64,000 nt of DNA from Pseudobacillus lumedeiriae (GCF_044891285.1 NZ_JAUIYO010000005.1:1-64000), one strand, 5' to 3'. Counted from the first letter of the stretch, positions 35,575 through 45,344 are shown. Notes: a model not told the origin generated them from the sequence alone. Program-made: numbers and translations.

Positions 35575-38514
35575 ATGAATTTCCATATGGCAGCGATCAC
35601 GATCAATGGCAAAGAATATTCGGCTAATGTCGGCTCAACCATCTTAGAGGTCATTAATCAGCATCATATTCCCCATCCGCAAATTTGTTACGTGCCCGAA
35701 GTAGACCCCATTCAAACATGTGATACTTGTATCGTTGAAGTGAATGGAGAACTCGTCCGGTCTTGTTCCACTGTTATAAAAAGCGGCATGAATATTGAAC
35801 TTTCTTCTCCATCGGCCAAAGCGGCACAGACAGAAGCAATGGATCGTATTTTAGAAAACCACTTACTTTACTGCACGGTTTGTGACAACAATAATGGCAA
35901 CTGTAAATTACACAATACCGTCGAGCAAATGGAAATTGAACATCAAAAGTATCCCTACACACCAAAAGCAGACGTATCTCAAGTCGATATGTCCCACCCT
36001 TTCTATCGCTATGATCCCAATCAATGTATTGCGTGCGGCCAATGTGTGGAAGTGTGCCAAAACCTGCAAGTCAATGAAACCCTTTCCATCGACTGGGAAG
36101 CCGAGCGGCCCCGCGTTCTATGGGATAAGGGCAGCACGATTAACGATTCTTCCTGTGTCAGCTGCGGCCAATGCGTGACCATCTGTCCTTGCAACGCTTT
36201 AATGGAAAAATCGATGCTCGGGGAAGCCGGCTTTATGACAGGAATGAAAGAAGAAACTCTAAGTCCAATGATTGATCTCGTCAAAGCGGTTGAACCAGGA
36301 TACAGCAGTATTTTTGCGATATCCGAAATCGAAGCCGCCATGCGTGAAACGCGTACGCAAAAAACAAAAACAGTCTGTACATTCTGCGGTGTCGGCTGTT
36401 CATTTGAGATATGGACAAAAGGACGCAAAATTCTTAAAGTCCAGCCAACTTCCGAAGCACCAGTGAATGCTATTTCGACTTGTGTAAAAGGAAAATTCGG
36501 CTGGGATTTTATTAACTCTGAAGAGCGCCTCACTACTCCTTTAATCCGCAAAAACGGAGAGTTTGTGGAAGCGACATGGAAAGAAGCTTTGGATTTAGTG
36601 GCCAGCAGATTAGGCTCGATTCAACAAGAACATGGGCCAGGATCAGTCGGCTTTATTTCTTCTTCTAAAATCACAAACGAAGAAAACTATGTCATTCAAA
36701 AACTAGCACGCCAAGTCTTTGAAACGAACGATGTCGACAACTGCTCCCGTTACTGCCAGTCTCCGGCAACGGATGGACTATTCCGGACAGTCGGCATGGG
36801 CGGTGATGCCGGCACAATTAAAGATATTGCAAAAGCTGGACTCGTGATCATTGTCGGGGCCAATCCTGCTGAGGGACACCCTGTTCTGGCTACTCGGGTC
36901 AAACGTGCTCATAAGCTGCATGGCCAAAAGCTCATCGTCGCTGATGTCCGCAAACATGAAATGGCGGAACGCTCAGACATTTTTATCAGTCCAAAACAAG
37001 GAACTGATCAAGTATGGCTGATGGCCGTAACAAAATACATGATCGATCAAGGCTGGCATGATCAAACATTCATTAAAGAAAACGTAAACTTCTTTGATGA
37101 GTATCAAAAAGTGCTTGAGACCTATACACTCGAATATGCCGAAAAAGTAACAAGCATTTCCAAAGAGACGCTCATTGAAGTAGCTAAAATGATTCGTGAT
37201 GCCGATGGTACTTGCATTCTTTGGGGAATGGGCGTTACTCAAAATACCGGCGGCTCTGATACGTCTGCGGCTATTTCAAACTTGCTGCTTGCTACCGGCA
37301 ACTACCGTCGTCCGGGAGCTGGCGCTTATCCGCTTCGCGGCCACAATAATGTACAAGGCGCCTGTGACATGGGAACACTTCCTGGCTGGCTTCCTGGGTA
37401 TCAGCACGTGACAGATGATGCGGCACGTGAAAAATTTGAAAAGACGTATGGCGTAAAAATCTCTGCAGTCCCGGGTCTTGATAACATTCAAATGCTTCAA
37501 TCTATCGAAGCCGGCAATATGAAAGCGATGTATGTCGTCGGCGAAGATATGGCGCTCGTTGACTCTAACGCTAATCATGTTCACGATGTATTATCATCAC
37601 TTGATTTCTTTGTCGTTCAGGATATGTTCTTTTCCCGGACAGCTCAATATGCAGACGTCATTTTACCGGCAGCACCGTCTCTTGAAAAAGAAGGAACTTT
37701 TACGAATACCGAACGTCGTGTGCAGCGGTTATACCAAGTCCTTCCTCCGCTCGGTGAGGCTAAGCCGGACTGGTGGATCGTTCAAGAAATCGCTAACCGC
37801 TTAGGGGCCAATTGGAACTATAGTCATCCCGGCGACATTTTTGCCGAAATGACAAGCCTTGTCCCCCTTTTCAGTCAAGCAAGCTACGAAAAGCTGGAAG
37901 GGTGGAACAGCTTCCTTTGGGGAAGTCATGATGGATCGAGCACTCCTCTTCTTTACGTAGATGGGTTTAATTTCCCGGACAAGAAAGCACGCTTTGCTTT
38001 GTCTGACTGGGTTTCACCAGCTGAGTTTCCAGAAGAATATGATCTTCATATTAATAATGGCCGGATGCTGGAACATTTTCATGAAGGCAATATGACAAAT
38101 AAATCAAAAGGAATTCAGGCGAAAGTACCAGAAATTTTCGTTGAGGTATCCCCAGAGCTTGCCAAAGAACGGGGAGTTAAAGACGGGTCGCTCGTGCGCT
38201 TAGTCTCTCCATATGGAGCCGTTAAGTTACCAGCTTTAGTTACCGATCGGGTTAAAGAGAACGAACTGTTTTTGCCAATGAACTCTGTCGATAAAGAATC
38301 AGCAATTAACTTTTTAACAGGTCCTGCTGTCGATCAGCGTACAAACACACCGGCCTATAAACAAACGAAAGTACGAATGGAAGTACTTCGTGTAGATGGA
38401 GAAAATCCACTTCCAAAAACGAACCCGCGCAACAAAAAACGCCATCCGCAAAACGGCGTCGAAGTTCAGCGCAAATGGGAGCGCCCAGGATATGTACATT
38501 TAACAACAAAATAA
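35575..38514 (+). CDS. yjgC: Formate dehydrogenase catalytic subunit (FdhA/YjgC-like)
   Basis: A 979-residue iron-sulfur molybdoenzyme oxidising formate to CO2. Domains in order: an N-terminal [2Fe-2S] domain (CxxDxC at about 44-49), a His-Cys box (CTVCDNNNGNC), two [4Fe-4S] motifs (CIACGQCVEVCQ, CVSCGQCVTICP), the molybdopterin [4Fe-4S] motif starting CTFCGVGC, and the catalytic NCSRYCQSPATDGL with Cys in the metal-ligand position. The whole protein matches B. subtilis YjgC in size and order. It is followed by the DUF1641 gene and divergent from fdhD. A strong AAAGGAGG precedes the ATG. Confidence 0.95.
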   Translation: MNFHMAAITINGKEYSANVGSTILEVINQHHIPHPQICYVPEVDPIQTCDTCIVEVNGELVRSCSTVIKSGMNIELSSPSAKAAQTEAMDRILENHLLYCTVCDNNNGNCKLHNTVEQMEIEHQKYPYTPKADVSQVDMSHPFYRYDPNQCIACGQCVEVCQNLQVNETLSIDWEAERPRVLWDKGSTINDSSCVSCGQCVTICPCNALMEKSMLGEAGFMTGMKEETLSPMIDLVKAVEPGYSSIFAISEIEAAMRETRTQKTKTVCTFCGVGCSFEIWTKGRKILKVQPTSEAPVNAISTCVKGKFGWDFINSEERLTTPLIRKNGEFVEATWKEALDLVASRLGSIQQEHGPGSVGFISSSKITNEENYVIQKLARQVFETNDVDNCSRYCQSPATDGLFRTVGMGGDAGTIKDIAKAGLVIIVGANPAEGHPVLATRVKRAHKLHGQKLIVADVRKHEMAERSDIFISPKQGTDQVWLMAVTKYMIDQGWHDQTFIKENVNFFDEYQKVLETYTLEYAEKVTSISKETLIEVAKMIRDADGTCILWGMGVTQNTGGSDTSAAISNLLLATGNYRRPGAGAYPLRGHNNVQGACDMGTLPGWLPGYQHVTDDAAREKFEKTYGVKISAVPGLDNIQMLQSIEAGNMKAMYVVGEDMALVDSNANHVHDVLSSLDFFVVQDMFFSRTAQYADVILPAAPSLEKEGTFTNTERRVQRLYQVLPPLGEAKPDWWIVQEIANRLGANWNYSHPGDIFAEMTSLVPLFSQASYEKLEGWNSFLWGSHDGSSTPLLYVDGFNFPDKKARFALSDWVSPAEFPEEYDLHINNGRMLEHFHEGNMTNKSKGIQAKVPEIFVEVSPELAKERGVKDGSLVRLVSPYGAVKLPALVTDRVKENELFLPMNSVDKESAINFLTGPAVDQRTNTPAYKQTKVRMEVLRVDGENPLPKTNPRNKKRHPQNGVEVQRKWERPGYVHLTTK

Positions 38515-38533
38515 AAGAAAGGAGTGTTTACTC

Positions 38534-39022
38534 ATGGCTGCACCGATCACTTCTATCCAAGAACATAAACAAACAGAAGAACGCACTCAGCAAAACCTAG
38601 AAGACTTACAAAAACTTCTGGCAGACAATGAAGATGCATTAAATAAAATCTTCAGCATCGTTAGTGAATTGAACGATATTGGAGCACTCGAGGCAGCAAA
38701 TGCTATGCTGCAGGCCAAAGAAAAAATTGTGGATATCGCTCTACACCAGGCATCGCGTGAACCAGTAACTAATTTGATCAATCACTTTTTAGGTGCAACA
38801 GGGGCTTTGGCAAATATGGACCCGAACATGACGAAAAAACTGGCTGGCAGCATGACAGCGGGCATGGAAGAAGCAAATAAACATCTACATGACGATAAGC
38901 AAATCAACATGTTTGACTTGTTAAAAGTGCTAAAAGACCCCGACATTAACCGCGCCGTTGGATTCGGCATTCATTTTCTCAAAGGCATGGGAAAAGAATT
39001 GAAAGAAGACCATTCAGTTTAA
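38534..39022 (+). CDS. yjgD: DUF1641 protein (YjgD-like)
   Basis: A 162-residue helical protein encoded 20 bases after the formate dehydrogenase gene with its own GAAAGGAGTG. The conserved C-terminal region (LKVLKDPDINRAVGFGIHFLK, quoted to its first part only: KDPDINRAVGFGI) is the DUF1641 hallmark. These proteins accompany FdhA-type subunits and are thought to be partner subunits; direct evidence is limited. Confidence 0.88.
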   Translation: MAAPITSIQEHKQTEERTQQNLEDLQKLLADNEDALNKIFSIVSELNDIGALEAANAMLQAKEKIVDIALHQASREPVTNLINHFLGATGALANMDPNMTKKLAGSMTAGMEEANKHLHDDKQINMFDLLKVLKDPDINRAVGFGIHFLKGMGKELKEDHSV

Positions 39023-39043
39023 TCATTAGACAGCGTAAACAAT

Positions 39044-39330
39044 GAAGAAAGCGAACGCTTGCCTGGGGCAGATATCTTTAGGCTGATTGAAAACGCTTGT
39101 CTTTCGAGGCGCGAAACCTGACGAGGAGCGGAGTGACCAAGGGGTCATGAGCACCACAGACAGGCGAGCAACGAAGAAAGCGAGCGTTTGACTAAGGCAG
39201 ATATCTTTAGGCTGATTGAAAACGCTTGTCTTTCGAGACGCGAAACCTGACGAGGAGCGGAGTGACCAAGGGGTCATGAGCACCACAGACAGGCGAGCAA
39301 CGAAGAAAGCGAACGTTTGCCAACAGCCTA
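39044..39330. repeat. 129-bp tandem repeat (two full copies and part of a third)
   Basis: GAAGAAAGCG recurs at 39044, 39173 and 39302, a period of exactly 129 bases. Each unit contains GGCTGATTGAAAACGCTTGT and TTTCGAGGCGCGAAACCTGA (or GAGACGC). Related single copies occur at 42052-42137 and 52700-52815. Reading frames here are by-products of the repeat. Confidence 0.85.
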
Positions 39331-39333
39331 AAG

Positions 39334-39364
39334 GAGGCTCCTACGCCAAATGCGCAGGAGCCTC
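39334..39364 (+). terminator. Terminator after yjgD and the repeat
   Basis: AGGCTCCTACGC pairs with GCGCAGGAGCCT around a 5-base loop. Confidence 0.75.
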
Positions 39365-39404
39365 TACTTTTGTGACTGACAACCTGACATATTGTCCGAT
39401 TTGC

Positions 39405-39731
39405 TCACCCGGATATCTCTTTCATCCGCTTTGTCACTTCCATAAACCATTCTTTTTGATTTAAATCTACCGTTAGTCTAGCCAGGTCAAGAAGTTCTTC
39501 CGCTGTTAACTCATCATTCATCAGTGCCAGCTGATGATAACTGTATCTGTGCGCCCCAATCGGCTGCCCGTTTTTGATGACGAAGAGCACAGCCCCGTGA
39601 TAACTTGCCTCCAACACAAACCCGATAACATTCCTGTTTTTAACTTTTACCCAAGCTCCTGCTTTATACAAATCAATGCCCCCATCTCCCGCCTTTGCGG
39701 GTTTTGTTTTCCCGGTCCATTCCCGCGACAT
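39405..39731 (-). CDS. Small protein with possible IDEAL domain
   Basis: A 108-residue protein. The C-terminal segment (ELLDLARLTVDLNQKEWFMEVTKR, of which DLNQKEWFMEVT is the core) resembles the IDEAL domain, found in small Bacillus regulators that bind partner proteins. The N-terminal 60 residues look like a small beta-barrel. Start ATG at 39731 is a guess since no clear ribosome binding site is visible. Function unknown. Confidence 0.6.
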   Translation of the reverse strand: MSREWTGKTKPAKAGDGGIDLYKAGAWVKVKNRNVIGFVLEASYHGAVLFVIKNGQPIGAHRYSYHQLALMNDELTAEELLDLARLTVDLNQKEWFMEVTKRMKEISG

Positions 39732-40083
39732 GATGAGCAGCACAAACGAAAACTATGCTTTTTTATAGTATATTCAGCTATTCCTTTCAATGATAACCTT
39801 AACAATTAATTTCATTGAACTCTTTTTCGTATAGTCTATTTAAAATAAAGTTTAGGCAGTCATATCTCCCTATTAATAGAGAAAAGAACAAAAGCGCAAG
39901 CACCTTGGTCAGTCCGAGGGGGGCTGGACGCTGAAGTTAGAGATCGTACACTTATCCAAAAATTCTCTAAACAATAAAAAAGGTTGACTCGAAATCAAAG
40001 AGTCAACCACTGAAGTATCTTTCATTATCTGATATCTATATAAAAACTTAAGCAAAAGGACGCTGAAAATTCTAAACGGGTTG
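39732..40083. other. Intergenic region with terminator
   Basis: Contains a terminator at 39982-40008 and a short GC-rich stretch at 39891-39941 that resembles part of common Bacillaceae intergenic repeats. No gene seen. Confidence 0.5.
39982..40008 (-). terminator. Terminator of the amino-acid permease gene
   Basis: GGTTGACTC pairs with GAGTCAACC; on the minus strand it is followed by TTTTTTATTG. Confidence 0.85.
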
Positions 40084-41535
40084 TTAATTAGAAATTTTCA
40101 GATTATTTTCTTCGGACGTTGATTCAGACACTTCTTCCGAAATTAATGATGATTTTTTCGAATGAATTCTTAAATAATAATATAGGTAACAAATGATCAT
40201 GAATGGAATTCCACAGTAAATCGCCATTCTTTGGTCTTCAACAAATACCATGCTGACTAGGACAGTTGAGCACATGATAAAACCTACAATAGGTACGATC
40301 GGATAAAGAGGAGTACGGTACTGTAAATCCTCCACTTTTCCTCCCTCTGCAAGAAGGCGTCTGCGGAACAAGTATTGACAAACAGTGACTGAAGTCCACA
40401 CGACAAGACCAGCCATTCCTGCAATAGATACTAACCATATATATACAGTATCTGCTGCTACAATGCTTGACAAAAGACATAAACAAGAAACAGCAAGAGT
40501 AACGAGTAAAGCATTTAGCGGCACACCACGCTTACTTAACTTACTAAGAGCAGGGCTTGACATTCCATCGCGGGACATCGACCACAAGATACGTGTTGAA
40601 GCGTACAGCCCGGAGTTTGCTACTGAAAGGACAGCAATCAAAATAACAAAGTTCATAAGATCCGCTGCATATGGGATACCAACACCATCAAAAATCATTA
40701 CGAAAGGACTTTCGATCACACCGGCATTTTGCCATGGAATCAGACTAACGAGTACAATCATAGTTAATACGTAAAAGAACATCGTCCGCCATACTGTATT
40801 ATTGATCGCTTTAGGAATCGTTTTGTGCGGCTCCGTACTTTCTCCAGCAGCGATCCCGATTAACTCGGTTCCCTGGAATGAAAAAGTAACGGCAATCATA
40901 GTAAGAAAGACAGCAGCAAAACCATTTGGAAAGAGTCCGCCGTTATTCGTGAAATTTGAAAAACCAGAGGCTGAATCAGTTCCATCAACATGAACAAATC
41001 CGAACATAGCTGCGGCGCCTATGATAAGAAATAACACGATCGCAGCAACTTTAATACTTGAAAGCAAGAATTCTGATTCCGCAAAGCTGCGGGCAGAGAT
41101 AGCATTTAAAGTAAAGAGAAGTACGGCAAAGATTACACACCATATCCATATCTGCACATCAGGGAACCAACGCTGCATTAGCATACCTGATGCAGTAAAC
41201 TCTACACCTATAGTAACAGACCAGTTTAACCAATACATCCATCCGATGACGAAACCGGTACTTGGTCCGATATATTTGCTCGCATATACTTGGAATGAAC
41301 CGGCGACAGGCATGGCGACGGATAGTTCTCCTAAACACAGCATTACAAGATAGATAAGTAATCCGCCTACAATATACGCTAGAACAGCTCCTCCTGGTCC
41401 AGCTTGGTTAATCGTATATCCGGAACCTAAAAATAACCCGGTTCCAATCACTCCTCCTAAAGAGATCATAAATAAATGTCTGCTTGTCATGGTTCTTTTT
41501 AATTCAGTAGGAGCTTGATTTTTTTCCACGGTCAT
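40084..41535 (-). CDS. Amino acid permease (APC superfamily, AAT family)
   Basis: A 483-residue transporter with 12 predicted helices. The first-helix motif GGVIGTGLFLGSGY and the signature around AGESTEPHKTIPKAI mark the amino acid transporter family (RocE/LysP/AapA group). It takes up an amino acid by proton symport; specificity is not readable. Stand-alone gene with its own terminator and a long AT-rich upstream region. Confidence 0.88.
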   Translation of the reverse strand: MTVEKNQAPTELKRTMTSRHLFMISLGGVIGTGLFLGSGYTINQAGPGGAVLAYIVGGLLIYLVMLCLGELSVAMPVAGSFQVYASKYIGPSTGFVIGWMYWLNWSVTIGVEFTASGMLMQRWFPDVQIWIWCVIFAVLLFTLNAISARSFAESEFLLSSIKVAAIVLFLIIGAAAMFGFVHVDGTDSASGFSNFTNNGGLFPNGFAAVFLTMIAVTFSFQGTELIGIAAGESTEPHKTIPKAINNTVWRTMFFYVLTMIVLVSLIPWQNAGVIESPFVMIFDGVGIPYAADLMNFVILIAVLSVANSGLYASTRILWSMSRDGMSSPALSKLSKRGVPLNALLVTLAVSCLCLLSSIVAADTVYIWLVSIAGMAGLVVWTSVTVCQYLFRRRLLAEGGKVEDLQYRTPLYPIVPIVGFIMCSTVLVSMVFVEDQRMAIYCGIPFMIICYLYYYLRIHSKKSSLISEEVSESTSEENNLKISN

Positions 41536-42051
41536 ACACAGTTCTCCTTTATTCCGTTTTGTCTTTACACGGTTGATTAAATTAAAAGCTGTTTCAAGAA
41601 AAGAAAAATCATGTACGGTGATCTACACTTCGTTGCAATCGCTTCCACATTTCATTCAAATTTGTCTTTTCCCCTTGAGTCAGTCGTATGACACATCAAG
41701 TAGAGGCAAATAGATTCACTTCGTTAAGTATGACCACCTCCGCAAGACTAGTTTGAATCTTTCGAATCTATCGCTTCTTTATATAGTTATACAACACAAC
41801 CATAAAAAAAAACTAGATTATTTTATTATTAAAGTAAAAAATAGACACGATATAACAATTTTCTTGTCTTTTTTATACATATTTTTACTATTTATTCAAA
41901 TAAAATACAAATTTTACATATTTATTAGAATCCATGACCAATCATTCTAGTTAACATGTTACAATTTTCAATATTAGTTATCTATTTATAGTTATATTCA
42001 AACGATTCGCGGTGTCGATTATCGTCTCAAGCTGAAAAAATAAAAAAAACG
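41536..42051. other. AT-rich intergenic region upstream of the permease
   Basis: About 516 bases with no convincing gene. It has runs of A and T and probably holds the promoter of the permease; no motif stands out. Confidence 0.5.
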
Positions 42052-42137
42052 GGCTGATGGAAGCCGCCCGCTTTCTTCGGTGCTTATGAACTTTATAGTC
42101 ATCCTGCCCCTCGAAAGACTAACGTTTCCCATCAGCC
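42052..42137 (-). repeat. Family 2 repeat copy acting as terminator of the PepSY gene
   Basis: GGCTGATGG (42052) pairs with CCATCAGCC (42129). On the minus strand the element reads GGCTGATGGGAAACGTTAGT.. CTTTCGAGG.. GAAGAAAGCG, clearly related to the 129-bp repeat at 39044, and ends with CCCGTTTTTTTT. It thus doubles as an intrinsic terminator. Confidence 0.65.
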
Positions 42138-42172
42138 TGATTGTATTTAAAAAGATTTTACCATATGCTTTT

Positions 42173-42763
42173 TTAATCTTCCTTCTCTGTTCCTATTACT
42201 TTTCCTGTTTGGGCGTCTACTTTTACTTCTTGTTCACTGCCGTCTTTCCCCTGCACTTTGACTTCATATATAACTGTTCCATCTTCATCATCTAATTCTA
42301 CTTCTTTCACAGTCCCGGCCACTTTCCCCAAAGCGATTTGGATGCTTTCTTTTTCTGAGATCTTTGCTTGCTTCGCTAACATTTCCTGTTCTTGCTGATC
42401 ATCATCGTCTTCTTCCTCTTTCTCAACGTTGATCACTTTTCCTGTTTGGGCATCCACTTTTACTTCTTGTTCACTGCCGTCTTTTCCCTGCACTTTGATT
42501 TCATATATAACTGTTCCATCTTCATCATCTAATTCTGCTTCTTTAACAGTCCCAGCCACTTTCCCCAAAGCGATTTGGATGCTTTCTTTTTCTGAGATCT
42601 TTGCTTGCTTCGCCAGCATGTCCTGTTCTTGCCGATCATTTAGTTCCTCTTGCTGCACAGTACCGCCTTTTACAGCAGATGCATAGACTGCACCCGTTGC
42701 CCCTCCACCGATAACAATCGCCGCTAATGCTGGAATAACAAATTTATTTATTTTTTTCTTCAT
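42173..42763 (-). CDS. Secreted protein with two near-identical PepSY domains
   Basis: A 196-residue protein with a signal-anchor (KFVIPALAAIVIGGGATGAVYA) and two PepSY repeats (about 49-113 and 128-192). Copy two repeats copy one with a period of 79 residues: KISEKESIQIALGKVAGTVK and KVQGKDGSEQEVKVDAQTGK are present in both. A very acidic linker (EKEEEDDDDQQEQE) joins them. PepSY domains often inhibit proteases or bind peptides at the cell surface. The function here is not known. The DNA is nearly identical in the two copies, so duplication is recent. Confidence 0.88.
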   Translation of the reverse strand: MKKKINKFVIPALAAIVIGGGATGAVYASAVKGGTVQQEELNDRQEQDMLAKQAKISEKESIQIALGKVAGTVKEAELDDEDGTVIYEIKVQGKDGSEQEVKVDAQTGKVINVEKEEEDDDDQQEQEMLAKQAKISEKESIQIALGKVAGTVKEVELDDEDGTVIYEVKVQGKDGSEQEVKVDAQTGKVIGTEKED

Positions 42764-42885
42764 TCTTCTTACCTCCTAGTTGATTGACCTTACACAAAGA
42801 ATCTTATCCTAAGAATCTAAAAATGAAATGAAGTGTTCATAAAAAAATCATAAGATCATTATTAAAATTTTTTAATCTTTTATTT

Positions 42886-43025
42886 TATAAACTCCCCTGT
42901 TGATTTCCGCTGCAGGCACTCGCTTTCCATGGAGTCTCCCGTAAACACGCTTTGTCCACAGGAATCTCATACCTTCCGCTCCAATCAACAAAGAGGCAAA
43001 ATTAATAATGATCGTTAACATAGCC
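42886..43025. repeat. MITE-like repeat, family 1 copy d
   Basis: Left end CCCCTGTTGATTTCCGCTGC and right end ACCTTCCGCTCCAATCAAC followed by GTTAACATAGCC, with a GC-rich core. Located between the PepSY and EutH genes. Confidence 0.7.
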
Positions 43026-43049
43026 ATGCCTTTAAGTTTCAAAGAAAGA

Positions 43050-43089
43050 AAAGAAGGAATCCCAAAAAAACTTTGAGATCCCTTCTTTC
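43050..43089 (-). terminator. Terminator of the eutH-like gene
   Basis: AAAGAAGGAATC pairs with GATCCCTTCTTT at all but one position; the stem follows the stop codon on the minus strand. Confidence 0.7.
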
Positions 43090-43120
43090 TGTTAAAAGTG
43101 CAGCTATGTGATAGTATCTA

Positions 43121-44380
43121 TCAGCTTGTTGCTTCCAGAGGAGCTCCATTTGAGTCACCGCTCCCCTTCTTCGCTTCCTCCTCTAATTTTTCCATTCGTT
43201 CAAGTTCAAGCGCTTTTGGAATAGAAATCCAGTAACATAAAATAATTGCTAACACAGCTCCAAGAAATTTACCTAGCATGACGGGGATAATAATAGTCGG
43301 CTGGAAATTAGCCGGAAAAGCAAGCTGATCGCCAATCATCCAGCCGCCGGAAATAGCATAAGCAATCGTTAACACTTTATCTTTAGCAGGCATGTCTTTA
43401 ATGATTTTAAAAAGCGCCAGTGGATTCGCTGTCGCGGCAATCACTCCTGCACTGCCGATACTGCCTAAGCCGAGCATTTTACCGAAGTATTGAAGCGGCT
43501 TCGCTAAATATTTCTGAATGGCATAGACCATCGGAAAAGCACCAGCGAGCATAATTCCAATGTAACCAGCAATCTCTAATCCTCTAAATTGATCTTCTGC
43601 ATCAGCAATAATCGGATCGAATCCCCAGCTCCCGAACACAGTAGAAAACACACCCGTAAAATATTCGACAATCGAACATGCCAGCACTAATTTCATCGCT
43701 GTGCTCATAAACCAGCCGATTCCCATAAACCCTTTAATCATCACATTAGGGAACATCCGTAATCCTACAGCGATAAATATTCCAACAACCGTTAGAGGGA
43801 TAAGATTAATCAAGATCGTACTGATGGACATGGACAATTGATACGTCGGCTCAGCCGTTGTACTAATCGTGTCTCTAATTTTCGTGTCCGTTAGAGCAAG
43901 AATGCTCGTCGTAATGAATACACTAATCGGCACAGTAAGCACACCTGACATCATACCAAGGGCTAAATATTTATGATCACGTTTTTGGAGCATCGCGAGC
44001 GCAACGGGAATCGTAAAAATAATATGAGGCCCCATAATAATCCCATTGACTGTAGCAATAATCCAATTTTCACGATCACTGGCTAACACATCAGCAAGCT
44101 GGTAACTGCCCATGTCACTAGAAATCAATGTCGTTGCCGCCATCGCCGGATCAGCCCCAATTGCTGAAAAGATAGGACCAAATGCAAACTCAATGAACTT
44201 TGATAAATACGGAATCGATGCTAACGTAGCGGCAATCGGAATGAAGATAGGACCGATCGTATAAATCCCTTGCATAAACTCCTTTCCCATTCCTTCCTCC
44301 TCATTACGGACGGCAGCAATCGCCCCCATAATCGCAAAGGCCATAATGACATAAATCACATAAGTCCCTAAATTCTCCAT
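43121..44380 (-). CDS. eutH: EutH-family ethanolamine transporter
   Basis: A 419-residue, approximately 10-helix membrane protein. ATTLISSDMGSYQLADVLA, MGPHIIFTIPVALAM and the C-terminal half match the EutH transporter, from memory of the E. coli/Salmonella protein. The start ATG at 44378-44380 lies behind GGGGGAGG; the longer frame to 44467 adds 29 residues that do not belong. There are no ethanolamine ammonia-lyase or carboxysome-like eut genes in the window, so it is a lone transporter and its substrate in this host is uncertain. Confidence 0.8.
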   Translation of the reverse strand: MENLGTYVIYVIMAFAIMGAIAAVRNEEEGMGKEFMQGIYTIGPIFIPIAATLASIPYLSKFIEFAFGPIFSAIGADPAMAATTLISSDMGSYQLADVLASDRENWIIATVNGIIMGPHIIFTIPVALAMLQKRDHKYLALGMMSGVLTVPISVFITTSILALTDTKIRDTISTTAEPTYQLSMSISTILINLIPLTVVGIFIAVGLRMFPNVMIKGFMGIGWFMSTAMKLVLACSIVEYFTGVFSTVFGSWGFDPIIADAEDQFRGLEIAGYIGIMLAGAFPMVYAIQKYLAKPLQYFGKMLGLGSIGSAGVIAATANPLALFKIIKDMPAKDKVLTIAYAISGGWMIGDQLAFPANFQPTIIIPVMLGKFLGAVLAIILCYWISIPKALELERMEKLEEEAKKGSGDSNGAPLEATS

Positions 44381-44561
44381 AAAACCTCCCCCATTTCTCA
44401 AGCATTTACAAATAAAAAGAAAACATCCAAAAAATGCTTTTATGAATATTTGCAATATTCGTGCCATCTTTTGAAAAAGGACAAATTCTTCTCACTTTTT
44501 CTCTAAACAGCAGGCATCTCTCCTAAAAAAGATCATTGTTAACTACTTTATAGATAAAGCA

Positions 44562-44605
44562 AACAAAGGAATAACATTTCCAAAGTGAAATGTTATTCCT
44601 TTGTT
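44562..44605. repeat. Perfect 19-bp inverted repeat
   Basis: AACAAAGGAATAACATTTC and its exact reverse complement are separated by CAAAGT. No T tract follows on either side. Confidence 0.75.
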
Positions 44606-45004
44606 GAAATATGAAAAGATGAAGTTTGTCCCGGGCCTTTATGAAGAGAGTTAGACTTATGCACATTGTACTAATTCATGAAAAAATGAATAGACAAACT
44701 TTATTTGTTAAAAGAAGAATCTGTTGAGGGCAGCCAAATGAAAGGTTTTTATTTTACTCCATCTCTTTTGAAAGACGATACTATTTTAGACAACGTCAAT
44801 CCCATCTTAAAAAAGCTGAATTTGATCTAAAATGGATGTTATAACCATTCTGACACACTAGAACCGCGTTCTTGAATGTGTATTCGATTGCGGGCGCTAA
44901 CGTATATATTGATTTACAAGTTAGATTACCTTAAAATAAAGTAAAGATTCCCTTTTCAGGGGAGTGAATCCTTCCAACTTTAACAAGAGGGAAAGGTATT
45001 CGAT

Positions 45005-45064
45005 GAAAGGCATTGTCAAAGCAGCTTTCCCTACGGGGTACGCTGGTGACAATGCCTTTTTCTT
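45005..45064 (+). terminator. Intrinsic terminator without an upstream gene
   Basis: GAAAGGCATTGTC pairs with GACAATGCCTTTTTC; the right arm runs into the T tract. It lies upstream of the ftsZ-like gene. Confidence 0.65.
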
Positions 45065-45344
45065 TGGCTAAATGTTGATAGGTATGGATCCTATATAAAG
45101 AACCTTGATTCCTATGTAAAAAAATTCAGTTGTTTCGTGTTTTTGAACAGCTTCATCTAACGTATCTAACACATGTAAAATCACTCAGTAAAAGAAGCAA
45201 TGATTGGGATGCAGTCCGTCCTTTAACAACTACTAAATCAAAAAAAGAGCAAAACTTGTCAAATAAAGTGAATTTATGGGCTATAAATATTTATTTGAAT
45301 GATTTGAAAAACGGTACATTCGATAAACTAGGAGGAACTATAAG

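Larger units (their letters stand above)
44381..45344. other. Long intergenic region between eutH and the ftsZ-like gene
   Basis: Almost 1 kb with no clear gene. It holds a perfect 19-bp hairpin at 44562-44605, an AAGTTTGTC/GACAAACTT inverted repeat at about 44622-44700, a 30-codon frame at 44738-44830 (MKGFYFTPSLLKDDT..) without a good ribosome binding site, and a terminator at 45005-45064. The mix suggests decayed mobile DNA or unannotated RNA. Confidence 0.5.

Noticed and set aside
39026..39286. 86-codon minus-strand reading frame with an internal amino acid repeat
   Set aside because: It is a by-product of the 129-bp tandem repeat (129 is divisible by 3); no ribosome binding site.
43121..44380. 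Ethanolamine utilisation operon
   Set aside because: Only the EutH-like transporter is present, no eutBC or carboxysome genes.
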